DNA of 64,000 bases. Source: JADYZU01 sp964540965. GTDB lineage: Bacteria > Pseudomonadota > Alphaproteobacteria > Rhodobacterales > Rhodobacteraceae. Positions 24,474-32,279 of this stretch are shown in pieces. The stretch's first letter is position 1, and every line of letters starts with the position of its first letter. A program made the position numbers and the translations under genes. Where the stretch lies: positions 124,001-188,000 of the forward strand of contig CAZIOT010000004.1 of the NCBI GenBank assembly GCA_964540965.1, in the 5' to 3' direction. A model generated the notes under the pieces. The model was not told the origin of the DNA. It made no database searches and was given only the letters and a program-made list of their open reading frames with translations.

Positions 24474-24605
24474 ATACGCAACAGAGATTTTTTCGTTGCG
24501 TACAACTAAGGTGCCGGTGTGCGCAACAAAAAAAAGTTTGTTGCGTACAGATGGTCTGCTTTGGAAAAGCAAGCTTGTGCATCAAGAATCTCCTTTGATG
24601 CACAA
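24474..24605 (-). promoter_or_regulatory. Cluster of four hyphenated inverted repeats before the nucleotidyltransferase gene
   Basis: Reading along the plus strand: ATACGCAAC-N12-GTTGCGTAC (24474-24503); GTGCGCAAC-N12-GTTGCGTAC (24519-24548), a near copy 45 bases on; TGCTTT-GGA-AAAGCA (24557-24571); and TTGTGCATCAA-N9-TTGATGCACAA (24575-24605). The spacers are A/T-rich. The first pair ends at the base next to the ATG at 24473. In the loop of the last pair the minus strand carries AGGAGAT, and an ATG (24582-24580) seven bases later lies in the stem. This looks like a set of operator sites or a structured leader. Confidence 0.7.
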
Positions 24606-24623
24606 ACCTGAACCACCGCGCCA

Positions 24624-24653
24624 AACGAAAAGGCCCGCGGTTTCCCGCGGGCC
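24624..24653 (-). terminator. Intrinsic terminator of rpsA
   Basis: On the minus strand a 9-bp perfect stem, GGCCCGCGG and CCGCGGGCC, with a 4-base loop is followed by CTTTTCGTTT. It lies 27 bases after the rpsA stop, so transcription of rpsA ends before the nucleotidyltransferase gene, and ihfB must have another promoter. Confidence 0.85.
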
Positions 24654-24679
24654 CTTCCGATCCCCAAAGGGGAAGTCTC

Positions 24680-26359
24680 TTAGCGGTCGCCCTTCAGCGC
24701 CGCGCCCAGGATGTCGCCCAGCGAGGCGCCCGAGTCGGACGAGCCGTATTGCTGCACGGCTTCCTGCTCTTCGGCGATCTCGCGGGCCTTGATCGACAGG
24801 CCCAGCTTGCGGGCCTTGGAGTCGATCGACACCACGCGGACGTCAACCTTGTCGCCGACGCCAAAACGCTCGGGGCGCTGTTCCTGACGGTCGCGCGACA
24901 GGTCCGAGCGGCGGATGAAGGACTTCATGCCTTCGTATTCCACCTCGATGCCGCCGTCCTCGATCTTGGTGACGTTGACGGTGATGATCGAGCCGCGCTT
25001 GACCCCGCCGATGGCTTCGGCAAACGGGTCGCCGTCCATCGCCTTGATCGACAGCGAGATGCGTTCCTTCTCGACATCCACTTCGGTGACCTTGGCCTTG
25101 ACCATGTCGCCCTTGCGGTAGTTCTGAAGCGCGTCCTCGCCACGGCCTTCCCAGGTCAGGTCCGACAGGTGGACCATGCCGTCGATGTCGCCCGGCAGGC
25201 CGACGAACAGACCGAATTCGGTGATGTTCTTGACCTCGCCCTCGACCTCGGTGCCTTCCGGATGGGTCTCGGCAAAGACTTCCCACGGGTTGCGCTGGGT
25301 CTGCTTGAGGCCCAGGGACACGCGGCGCTTGCCCGAGTCGATTTCCAGAACCATGACGTCGACCTCTTGCGAGGTGGAGACGATCTTGCCCGGATGGACG
25401 TTCTTCTTGGTCCAGGACATTTCGGAAACGTGCACCAGACCTTCGACGCCCGGCTCCAGCTCCACGAAGGCGCCGTAGTCGGTGATGTTGGTGACGCGGC
25501 CCTTGTGGACCGAGCCGAGCGAATACTTGCGCTCGACCGTATCCCACGGATCTTCCATGAGCTGCTTCATGCCCAGGCTGATGCGGTGGGTTTCCTTGTT
25601 GATCTTGATGACCTGGACCTTGATGGTCTCGCCGATCGACAGGATCTCGGACGGGTGGTTCACACGGCGCCAGGCCATGTCGGTGACGTGCAGCAGGCCG
25701 TCAACGCCGCCCAGGTCAACGAAGGCACCGTATTCGGTGATGTTCTTGACCACGCCGTCGACGATCTGGCCCTCATAGAGGTTGCCGATGACTTCGGCGC
25801 GCTGTTCGGCACGCGATTCTTCCAGGATGGCGCGGCGCGACACGACGATATTGCCGCGGCGACGGTCCATTTTCAGGATCTGGAAGGGCTGCTTGAGGCC
25901 CATCAGCGGGCCGGCGTCGCGCACCGGGCGCACATCGACCTGAGAGCCGGGCAGGAAGGCCACGGCGCCGCCGAGATCGACGGTGAAGCCGCCCTTGACC
26001 CGGCCGAAGATCGCGCCTTCGACGCGCTCTTCGCGTTCGTAGGCCTTTTCCAGACGGTCCCAGGCTTCTTCGCGGCGGGCCATTTCACGGGAAATGACGG
26101 CTTCGCCACGGGCGTTCTCGGCCGCGCGGAGAAACACCTCGACCTCGTCGCCGACCTTGATAGACGGCTGTTCGCCCGGATTGGCAAATTCCTTGAGATC
26201 GACGCGGCCTTCCATCTTGTAGCCGACGTCGATGATGGCTTGTCCGGCCTCGATGGCCAGGACCTTGCCCTTGACGACAGTCCCTTCCTGGGGGGTGTCG
26301 ATTTCGAAGCTTTCGTTGAGGAGGGCTTCGAATTCCTCCATCGCGTTCTTAGCGCACAT
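24680..26359 (-). CDS. rpsA: 30S ribosomal protein S1
   Basis: A 559-residue ribosomal protein that helps load mRNA on the 30S subunit. Six S1/OB repeats can be followed through markers such as GTVVKGKVLAIEAG, GQIVDGVVKNITEYGAFVDL, HKGRVTNITDYGAFVEL and VEGEVKNITEFGLFVGL. The start MCAKNAMEEFEALL at 26359 fits the family; an in-frame Met six codons on is an alternative. Alphaproteobacterial S1 is of this length. cmk would normally sit just upstream; here it is 3.3 kb away. Confidence 0.96.
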   Translation of the reverse strand: MCAKNAMEEFEALLNESFEIDTPQEGTVVKGKVLAIEAGQAIIDVGYKMEGRVDLKEFANPGEQPSIKVGDEVEVFLRAAENARGEAVISREMARREEAWDRLEKAYEREERVEGAIFGRVKGGFTVDLGGAVAFLPGSQVDVRPVRDAGPLMGLKQPFQILKMDRRRGNIVVSRRAILEESRAEQRAEVIGNLYEGQIVDGVVKNITEYGAFVDLGGVDGLLHVTDMAWRRVNHPSEILSIGETIKVQVIKINKETHRISLGMKQLMEDPWDTVERKYSLGSVHKGRVTNITDYGAFVELEPGVEGLVHVSEMSWTKKNVHPGKIVSTSQEVDVMVLEIDSGKRRVSLGLKQTQRNPWEVFAETHPEGTEVEGEVKNITEFGLFVGLPGDIDGMVHLSDLTWEGRGEDALQNYRKGDMVKAKVTEVDVEKERISLSIKAMDGDPFAEAIGGVKRGSIITVNVTKIEDGGIEVEYEGMKSFIRRSDLSRDRQEQRPERFGVGDKVDVRVVSIDSKARKLGLSIKAREIAEEQEAVQQYGSSDSGASLGDILGAALKGDR

Positions 26360-26805
26360 GCAGTCGTGTATCCTTTTCAGCGTCTTATCCGGGCCGGGCG
26401 GTTGTCTCCGCCGGTCTTGCGGACAGCCTTGGAACGTCGGAAAACAAGAAGGGCCGGTTGCCCGACCCTGCAAGTTGACTCACGCCCGCGACTGTGCCCG
26501 CCGCTTCGACGCCCGCCCCTTAGCGGATGGGGCCAGAAAGGGCAAGGGCCGCAAGGTCGCATTGCCGCCGCAGGGGGCGGGATGCGGGGGTCGTGAAAGC
26601 GGCGCTGCCCCGTTTCTGGTCAGCCTGATCTGGTCCGCCGCCACCCGACCGCGGCGGCGCTGCACCGTTCCCCTTGGCTATAGCCTTGCCCTTTGGCCGC
26701 AAGAACCCGGGCCGGGGAACCTGCCGGCAAGGGCCGGCGCCCGCGCCCCTTCCGCCCGGGACCGGGCTGTGGCATGGCCACGGCAGGAATCGCGAGGGGA
26801 ACGCC
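26360..26805. other. Divergent intergenic region, no gene recognised
   Basis: These 446 bases lie between the starts of rpsA (minus) and the histidine phosphatase gene (plus). They must hold both promoters, but I cannot point to convincing -10/-35 pairs. AAAAGGATA about 12 bases before the rpsA ATG is its probable ribosome site. Reading frames through the area look like shadows. Confidence 0.5.
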
Positions 26806-27447
26806 ATGGGCGAAATCATTCTGATCCGGCACGGCCAGGCCAACGGCGCCGCCCGGAGCGAGGACGAATATGACCGCCTCTCGGACCACGGCCACCAGCA
26901 GGCGCGCTGGCTGGGCGAATGGATGCGCGACCACGAGGCGCCCTTCGACCGGGTGCTCTCGGGCACCATGCGCCGCCACCGCGAGACCGCCGCCGGGCTG
27001 GGCGTGACCGCGGAAGAGGACACCCGCCTGAACGAGATCAACTATTTCGTTCTGACCGACCAGATGCAGAACGATTTCGACCTGCCCCGCCCCGACAAGG
27101 AGTCGTGGCACAGCCACATGGTCGCGACTTTTGCCAACTGGAAGGACGGCCGCATTTCCGGGGCCGAGCCCTATTCCGCCTATGAATCCCGCGTCGGCGC
27201 CGTGCTGGCCGAGGCCGCCGCCCCCGGCCGCCGCGTGCTGTGCGTCACCTCGGGCGGCATCATCGGCATGGCGGTGCGGCTGGCGCTGGGACTGCCGGTC
27301 GACCGCCTGCCGGATGTGCTGCTGCCGGTCGGGCATACCTCGGTCACCCGGCTGCAGGTCCGGCCCGAGGGGCTGCTGCTTTACGCCTTCAACGCCTATC
27401 CGCATTTCGAACGCGACGGGCGGCTGCCCTCGCGGACCTGGTTCTAG
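26806..27447 (+). CDS. Histidine phosphatase family protein
   Basis: A 213-residue phosphoglycerate-mutase-like phosphatase. The phospho-accepting His is in ILIRHGQANG at the N-terminus; Arg and Glu of the pocket are in RVLSGTMRRHRETA and the second catalytic His comes late in PVGHTSVTRLQV. Unlike true mutases it lacks the long insertions, so a broad small-molecule phosphatase is likely. GAGGGGAA lies just before ATG. First gene of a block separating cmk from rpsA. Confidence 0.9.
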   Translation: MGEIILIRHGQANGAARSEDEYDRLSDHGHQQARWLGEWMRDHEAPFDRVLSGTMRRHRETAAGLGVTAEEDTRLNEINYFVLTDQMQNDFDLPRPDKESWHSHMVATFANWKDGRISGAEPYSAYESRVGAVLAEAAAPGRRVLCVTSGGIIGMAVRLALGLPVDRLPDVLLPVGHTSVTRLQVRPEGLLLYAFNAYPHFERDGRLPSRTWF

Positions 27448-27534
27448 GGTCGGCCGTCGCGGTTCTCATTGGCCGTTGACGCGCCCGGTCGCCCCCAGCA
27501 ATTTCCGGCTTTGCCGCCGGCGATCCTCCCGATA

Positions 27535-27548
27535 GTTTGACATCAAAC
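27535..27548. promoter_or_regulatory. Palindromic operator candidate before doxX-like gene
   Basis: GTTTGA-CA-TCAAAC is a perfect 6-bp inverted repeat ending 15 bases before the DoxX ATG, in an otherwise GC-rich stretch. Sites of this shape are used by MarR- or HxlR-type repressors of quinone and aldehyde stress genes; no such regulator is encoded nearby. Confidence 0.45.
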
Positions 27549-27563
27549 CATCAAGGGAAAGCC

Positions 27564-27950
27564 ATGTCCGAAACCACCATGTCCCGTGCCGGCTGGGTGC
27601 TGTCCGGCCTGTTCGGCCTGTTCATGCTGGGCGCCTCGGTCGCGCCGAAACTCCTTGGCCTCGCCGTCGCGCCGGAAACCATGGCCGCGCTTGGCTGGCC
27701 CGAGGCGCCGATCCTGCTGATCGGCCTCCTCGAACTGCTCTGCACGGTGCTTTACCTGATCCCGGCGACCTCGGTTCTGGGCGGCGTCCTGATGATGGCG
27801 ATCCTTGGCGGGGCGATGGCGACGCAGATCCGCGCCGGCACGCCGCTGATCTCGAACCAGTTGTTCTCGGTCTGGCTGGGCCTGTTGATGTGGGGCGGGC
27901 TGTGGCTGCGCGATCCGAGGTTCCGGGCGCTGTTCCCCGTCCGCCGGTGA
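27564..27950 (+). CDS. DoxX family membrane protein
   Basis: A 128-residue inner-membrane protein with four hydrophobic segments: GWVLSGLFGLFMLGASVAP, ILLIGLLELLCTVLYLIP, VLGGVLMMAILGGAMAT and LFSVWLGLLMWGGLWL. The layout and the AALGWPEAPILL segment fit the DoxX/DUF4870-like group seen in oxidative or thiol stress clusters. Activity is unknown. AAGGGAAA precedes ATG. Its stop overlaps the GTG start of the hydrolase gene, so the two are coupled. Confidence 0.85.
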   Translation: MSETTMSRAGWVLSGLFGLFMLGASVAPKLLGLAVAPETMAALGWPEAPILLIGLLELLCTVLYLIPATSVLGGVLMMAILGGAMATQIRAGTPLISNQLFSVWLGLLMWGGLWLRDPRFRALFPVRR

Positions 27951-28675
27951 TCCGCTGGGCCACCGCGCTGGCGCTGCTGGCGGCGCCCTCTGCGGCCGAT
28001 ACCTATGTCCTTGTCCACGGCGCCTGGGTCGGCGAATGGGCCTGGGACGGCGTTGCCGACCGGCTGCGCGCGGCCGGCCATAGTGCCATCGCCGTCGCCC
28101 TGCCCGGCATGGGGTCGCGCGCGGACGAAGCGGCGGCCGGACTGACGGTGCAGGACAGCATCGACGCCATCGTCGCGGTGATCGCCGCCCAGCCGGAACC
28201 CGTGATCCTTGTCGCCCACAGCTGGGGCGGCCGCCCCGCCACCGGCGCCTGGGACGTTGCCCGCGACAGCATCGCCCATGTCGTGCTGGTCGAGGCGGTC
28301 GGGCCGGTCAACGACGATCCGCCCGCCCTGCGCGCCGATGGCGAAAGCCTGTCCTTTGTCGTCACCTTCCAGCCCGACATCGCCGACACCGGCCTGATGC
28401 CGCCGCCGGGGATCGCCGAGGTGCCGGGCCATCCCCTTGCCACCATGTCGCTTGCCGCGCTTTATGGCGAGGAGCCGCTGACCCGCGGCCCGTTGCCGCC
28501 GACGCCCGGCACCTATGTCTGGGGGATCGGGTCGTCGCTGCCGAACCTGCATCGCTATGGCGACCATCTGCAGGACTGGCGTGGCTGGACGGTGACCGGG
28601 ATCGAGGGTGGCCACAACCTGCCCGAAACTAACCCCGGGGGGCTGGCTGCGGTGCTGCTTCAGCTGGCCGGCTGA
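27947..28675 (+). CDS. Exported alpha/beta hydrolase
   Basis: A 242-residue hydrolase, GTG start overlapping the DoxX stop. VIRWATALALLAAPSAA looks like a signal peptide, so the enzyme should act in the periplasm. The oxyanion motif YVLVHGAWVGEWAW, the nucleophile elbow VAHSWGGRPA (Ser in HSWGG, Ala replacing the usual first Gly) and the late His in IEGGHNLPE match the salicylate-esterase/hydroxynitrile-lyase-like group. Substrate unknown. The end overlaps by 16 bases the convergent BrkB gene. Confidence 0.87.
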   Translation: MIRWATALALLAAPSAADTYVLVHGAWVGEWAWDGVADRLRAAGHSAIAVALPGMGSRADEAAAGLTVQDSIDAIVAVIAAQPEPVILVAHSWGGRPATGAWDVARDSIAHVVLVEAVGPVNDDPPALRADGESLSFVVTFQPDIADTGLMPPPGIAEVPGHPLATMSLAALYGEEPLTRGPLPPTPGTYVWGIGSSLPNLHRYGDHLQDWRGWTVTGIEGGHNLPETNPGGLAAVLLQLAG

Positions 28676-29508
28676 CCGGCCTCGATCAGCGCGTTCAGCT
28701 CGGCCCCGATCAGCACCGCGACCGTCGACAGCCAGATCCAGATCATCGTCACCGCCAGCCCGGCCAGCGGGCCATAGGTGCTGTCGTAATCGGCGAAATT
28801 GGTGACGTAATAGCCAAAGCCCAGCGAACACAGGATCAGCAGCACCGCTGCCGTTACGGCGCCGGGGGTCAGGAAACGCAGCCGCGCGGCCGGCCGGTCG
28901 GGGCCAAGGCGATAGATCACCGCCAGCCCGCCCAGCATCAGGAGGACGACAAATGGCCAGCGCCCGACCAGCAGCAATCCTTCGGTCAGCGCCCCAAGGC
29001 CAAGGACAGCCAGAAGCACCGGCAGCGCCGTGATGAGAAAGGTCAGGACCATGACCACCACCAGCCCGCCCAGCGTCAGGCCCAGCGCCATCGCGTTGAA
29101 CTGCAGGAAACCGCGCCGCTCGGTCTGGTCCCAGGCGAGGGTCAGGGATTCCATCAGGGCCTTGGTGCCGCCGGTCGCCGACCACAGCGCGAACAGAAGG
29201 GCGACAACGGCGGCAAGGGACAGGGTGTCATCCGCGGTGCCGGCGATGCGCACCGCCTGATCGGTCAGCAGGCTTGCCGCATCGGCGGGCAGGAACTGCG
29301 CCGTGCCTTCGAACACCTGCCGGGCATCCGCGGGATTGGCGACCAGACCGAAAAGCGACACAAGGACCGAGATCGCCGGCACCATGGCCAGCACGGTGTA
29401 GAACGTGGCCCCGGCCGCCATCGACAGCACGCGGTCGTCCTGCATTTCATGCTGCAAGGCCCGCAACAGCCGCCAGCCCCGCCCGATCCAGCCTTCGGAT
29501 GCCATCAT
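28660..29508 (-). CDS. YihY/BrkB family membrane protein
   Basis: A 282-residue inner-membrane protein of the YihY (formerly RNase BN) family. Typical segments are MAAGATFYTVLAMVPAISVL near the N-terminus, ALWSATGGTKALMESLTLAW in the middle and YDSTYGPLAGLAVTMIWIWL late, within about six helices. Its function is unsettled; the ribonuclease label is obsolete. MMASEGWIGRG at 29508 is taken as start; a longer form from 29562 is open. Confidence 0.9.
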   Translation of the reverse strand: MMASEGWIGRGWRLLRALQHEMQDDRVLSMAAGATFYTVLAMVPAISVLVSLFGLVANPADARQVFEGTAQFLPADAASLLTDQAVRIAGTADDTLSLAAVVALLFALWSATGGTKALMESLTLAWDQTERRGFLQFNAMALGLTLGGLVVVMVLTFLITALPVLLAVLGLGALTEGLLLVGRWPFVVLLMLGGLAVIYRLGPDRPAARLRFLTPGAVTAAVLLILCSLGFGYYVTNFADYDSTYGPLAGLAVTMIWIWLSTVAVLIGAELNALIEAGQPAS

Positions 29509-29642
29509 CGCCGCCCCCGTTCCCCGTCGACTGAAATGCACGACCTGCGGCAAAGGTTCCACGCGCAGGATGGGTCACGGCCCGCCGTTCCGGCCATGAC
29601 CTGCTGCGCAACCGCAGGGTAGATGTCCGCCCGCACGCCCGC

Positions 29643-30242
29643 CTAGCGGGCCTTCGCCATAGCCGCCTGCACCAGCGCAATCGCCTGCGCCACCGCCGTC
29701 CCGACGGCCATGTCCGTGGTGTCGAGGATCACCGAATCCGCGGCCGGCCGCAGCGGCGCGTCGGCGCGGCCGGTATCGCGGGCGTCGCGTTCGCGCACCT
29801 CGGCAAGAACCCGGTCGTAATCGGCGCCGTCCCCCAGTTCGGCCCAGCGGCGCCGGGCGCGGATTTCCGGGCTGGCGGTGACATAGAGCTTCACCTCGGC
29901 CTCGGGGCAGATCACCGTGCCGATGTCGCGCCCGTCCAGCACCGCGCCGCCCGGCGCGCGGGCGATACGGCGCTGGAAGTCGACAAGCGCGGCCCGCACC
30001 TCGGGGATGGTCGCGACGCGACTGGCCGCCTGCCCGGCTTCAAGGCTGCGCAGGTCGGCACGGCTCAGGTCGGCCGGGGTCAGGGCGCGGGCGGCGGCAA
30101 CGGGATCGCCGCCCATCGCGCCCACCGCCCGATAGAGCAACCCCGTGTCAAGATGCACAAAGCCAAAGGCCGCCGCGACGGCGCGGGCAATGGTGCCCTT
30201 CCCCGCCGCGGCCGGTCCGTCGATGGCAACGGTAAAGATCAT
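29643..30242 (-). CDS. cmk: Cytidylate kinase
   Basis: A 199-residue kinase that phosphorylates (d)CMP to (d)CDP. The P-loop is IDGPAAAGKGTIAR; DTGLLYRAVG and LDGRDIGTVICPEA hold substrate-binding residues; DARDTGRADAPLRPA is the lid. The start MIFTVAIDG at 30242 fits the family. It follows aroA and a small membrane protein gene in the same direction, the usual alphaproteobacterial order, but rpsA is displaced downstream. Confidence 0.96.
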   Translation of the reverse strand: MIFTVAIDGPAAAGKGTIARAVAAAFGFVHLDTGLLYRAVGAMGGDPVAAARALTPADLSRADLRSLEAGQAASRVATIPEVRAALVDFQRRIARAPGGAVLDGRDIGTVICPEAEVKLYVTASPEIRARRRWAELGDGADYDRVLAEVRERDARDTGRADAPLRPAADSVILDTTDMAVGTAVAQAIALVQAAMAKAR

Positions 30243-30582
30243 GGCGCGGCTCCGGCAGGGCGATGACACGGGACGCGCCGCAGGAGAGCTTTGTCGCCCG
30301 CATTGCGCTGCGGCGAGGCTGGCGGGACTGTCGGCCGCCCCCGGCGGAACGGTCGCACCCTGCCCGCCGCGCGCGGTGTCGGGAACAGGTCCGCCCCGGC
30401 CACTGTCCTGACCGTAAACCGCCCGGCCATGTCGAAGGCGAGGGTCGTGGCAGGGCCCCTCGCGCCGGGGCTGTATCGCGGAGCGCCGCCTTCATGCCCA
30501 CGGCAAGGCGATGCGCTGCGACGCGCGGCTTTGGCGCCGGCCCCCGGGTCCGGAGGAAGGTTCCGCGCCCCTGCCCCGGCCA
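30243..30582. other. Intergenic gap, no convincing gene
   Basis: The 340 bases between the small membrane protein gene and cmk are unusually long for this tight neighbourhood. Several open frames cross it on both strands, but they are Arg/Pro/Gly-rich shadows without ribosome sites. I see no terminator. It may be the remains of a lost gene or the cmk promoter region. Confidence 0.4.
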
Positions 30583-30795
30583 TCACTGGAACCACCCGCC
30601 GTTCACGGCGCGTTCGAACAGCATGATGACGAACAGGGCGACGATGACGACCTGCACGATCCGTTGCCGGCGGGCCTTGCGGCGGGCGTGATCCTCTTGC
30701 CGGGCCGCGGCCTGCACACCGTGTTCGCGGGCCAGCGCCCGGGCGCGGGCGATCTGGTCGGCCACCGCGGGATCGGTGTCGTCGGGCATCGCCAT
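30583..30795 (-). CDS. Small single-helix membrane protein
   Basis: A 70-residue protein whose ATG overlaps the aroA stop by one base (TGATG), so it is coupled to aroA. An acidic start (MAMPDDTDPAVADQIARA) and a charged helical middle (ARQEDHARRKARRQR) lead to one membrane helix near the C-terminus (IVQVVIVALFVIMLF). No function is known; the arginine-rich part would be cytoplasmic. Confidence 0.78.
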   Translation of the reverse strand: MAMPDDTDPAVADQIARARALAREHGVQAAARQEDHARRKARRQRIVQVVIVALFVIMLFERAVNGGWFQ

Positions 30796-32144
30796 CACGC
30801 CTCGCGCGTGATGCTTGCGCCAAGGGCAGCCATCAGCGGCTCGAACACCGGGAACGAGGTGGCGATGGGGCTGCCGTCGTCGACGGTAATCGGCCGTTCG
30901 GTCGCCAGCCCCATGACAAGAAAGGACATCGCGATACGATGGTCGAGCTTTGTCGCCACCGTCACCCCGCCCGGCACCCGGCCGAAACCGCGGCCGTGGA
31001 CGATCCACCAATCTTCGCCCTCCTCGACCTCGACCCCGGCGGCGCGCAGGCCGCGGGCCATCGCGTCGATGCGGTCGCTTTCCTTGACGCGCAGTTCCCT
31101 GACGCCGCGCATCACCGTCGGCCCTTCGGCAAAGGCCGCGACCACCGACAGCACCGGGTATTCGTCGATCATGCTGGCGGCGCGGTCGGGCGGCACCTCG
31201 ATGCCCTTGAGGTTCGGGGAAAACCGCGCCCGCAGGTCGGCGACCGGCTCGCCCCCTTCTTCGCGCAGGTTTTCATAGGCCAGATCGGCGCCCATCTCGC
31301 GCAGGGTGGTGAACAGGCCGGCGCGGGTCGGGTTCAGCCCGATGGTCGGCACCAGCACGTCCGATCCTTCGGCGATAATCCCGGCGCAGACCGGGAAGGC
31401 GGCCGAGGACGGATCGCGCGGCACCACGATCCTTTGCGCCCGCAATTCGGGCCGGCCGACAAGGCGGATCACCCGGCCCTCGGGCAAATCCTCGACCGTC
31501 AGGTCGGCGCCGAAACCGCGCAGCATGCGTTCGGAATGGTCGCGGGTCGCCTCCTTCTCGATCACCACCGTCTCGCCCGGCGCGTTCAGCCCGGCCAGCA
31601 GCACCGCGGATTTCACCTGCGCCGAGGGCACCGGCGTCTTGTAAGTCACCGGCACCGGATCGGCAGCGCCAACGATGGTCATCGGCAGGCGGCCGCCCTT
31701 GCGGCCATAGGCCCGCGCCCCGAAGAGCGCCAGCGGGTCGGTGACACGGCCCATCGGCCGGCCGTTCAGGCTGGCATCGCCGGTGAATGTCGCTGTGATG
31801 GGCGAAGTCGCCATCGTGCCCATGATAAGCCGCACCCCGGTGCCGGAATTGCCGCAGTCGATGACCTGCGCGGGTTCGGAAAACCCGCCGACGCCCACGC
31901 CATGCACATGCCAGACGCCGGCATCGTCGCGGGTCACTTCGGCCCCGAAGGCGCGCATCGCCTTGGCGGTGTCCAGCACGTCCTCGCCTTCCAGCAGGCC
32001 GGTCACCACGGTTTCCCCGACCGACAGCGCGCCAAGGATCAGCGCGCGGTGCGAGATCGACTTGTCGCCCGGCACATGCGCCTCTCCATGCAGGGCCGCA
32101 CCCTTGCGCGAGGTCATGGGAATGGGCTGGCCGTGACCGGACAT
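30795..32144 (-). CDS. aroA: 3-phosphoshikimate 1-carboxyvinyltransferase (EPSP synthase)
   Basis: A 449-residue enzyme that joins PEP to shikimate-3-phosphate, the sixth step to chorismate and the target of glyphosate. The two-domain repeat shows GDKSISHRALILGAL and GNSGTGVRLIMG at the N-terminus; LRVKESDRIDAMARGL and DHRIAMSFLVMGL at the C-terminus. TGDASLNGRPM is present too. The short segment GDASLNGRPMGRV and overall length are closer to class II (CP4-like) than E. coli AroA. First gene of aroA-orf-cmk. Confidence 0.97.
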   Translation of the reverse strand: MSGHGQPIPMTSRKGAALHGEAHVPGDKSISHRALILGALSVGETVVTGLLEGEDVLDTAKAMRAFGAEVTRDDAGVWHVHGVGVGGFSEPAQVIDCGNSGTGVRLIMGTMATSPITATFTGDASLNGRPMGRVTDPLALFGARAYGRKGGRLPMTIVGAADPVPVTYKTPVPSAQVKSAVLLAGLNAPGETVVIEKEATRDHSERMLRGFGADLTVEDLPEGRVIRLVGRPELRAQRIVVPRDPSSAAFPVCAGIIAEGSDVLVPTIGLNPTRAGLFTTLREMGADLAYENLREEGGEPVADLRARFSPNLKGIEVPPDRAASMIDEYPVLSVVAAFAEGPTVMRGVRELRVKESDRIDAMARGLRAAGVEVEEGEDWWIVHGRGFGRVPGGVTVATKLDHRIAMSFLVMGLATERPITVDDGSPIATSFPVFEPLMAALGASITREA

Positions 32145-32279
32145 GGGCGCCTCCTTGTGGTCCTGCGGCGCCTTCTAGACCGGTCAGGGCGCGGCGTCCA
32201 CGGGAGGAAGCGGTGGGTCGCCATGGCGCGCCGCCCTGCCATTGACTTCGTCCCCCGCCGCGGCCACGAAGGCGCCATC

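Noticed and set aside
24163..24582. A minus-strand frame starting at the ATG with a good AGGAGA site before the nucleotidyltransferase gene
   Set aside because: It overlaps the nucleotidyltransferase in another frame for most of its length, and after about 40 codons becomes Arg/Pro-rich. The start signal is kept as part of the repeat finding, but not as a gene.
24474..24605. A CRISPR array, suggested by repeated 9-base words
   Set aside because: The repeats are short, alternate in orientation and number only four; spacing of 12-16 bases is far below CRISPR spacers, and no cas gene is near.
24749..26596. A 615-codon open frame opposite rpsA
   Set aside because: A shadow of the S1 repeats; no ribosome site and no similarity to any family.
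28660..29508. Ribonuclease BN
   Set aside because: The YihY family was once given this label; RNase BN activity belongs to another protein family, so the membrane-protein name is used.
30148..30501. A 117-codon minus-strand frame in the cmk upstream gap
   Set aside because: Arg/Pro/Gly-rich composition, no ribosome site and overlap with the cmk start in another frame.
32222..32279. An N-terminal extension of Lgt from an earlier ATG
   Set aside because: The extra residues are polar and charged, unlike the family start, and the ATG at 32280 has a better ribosome site.
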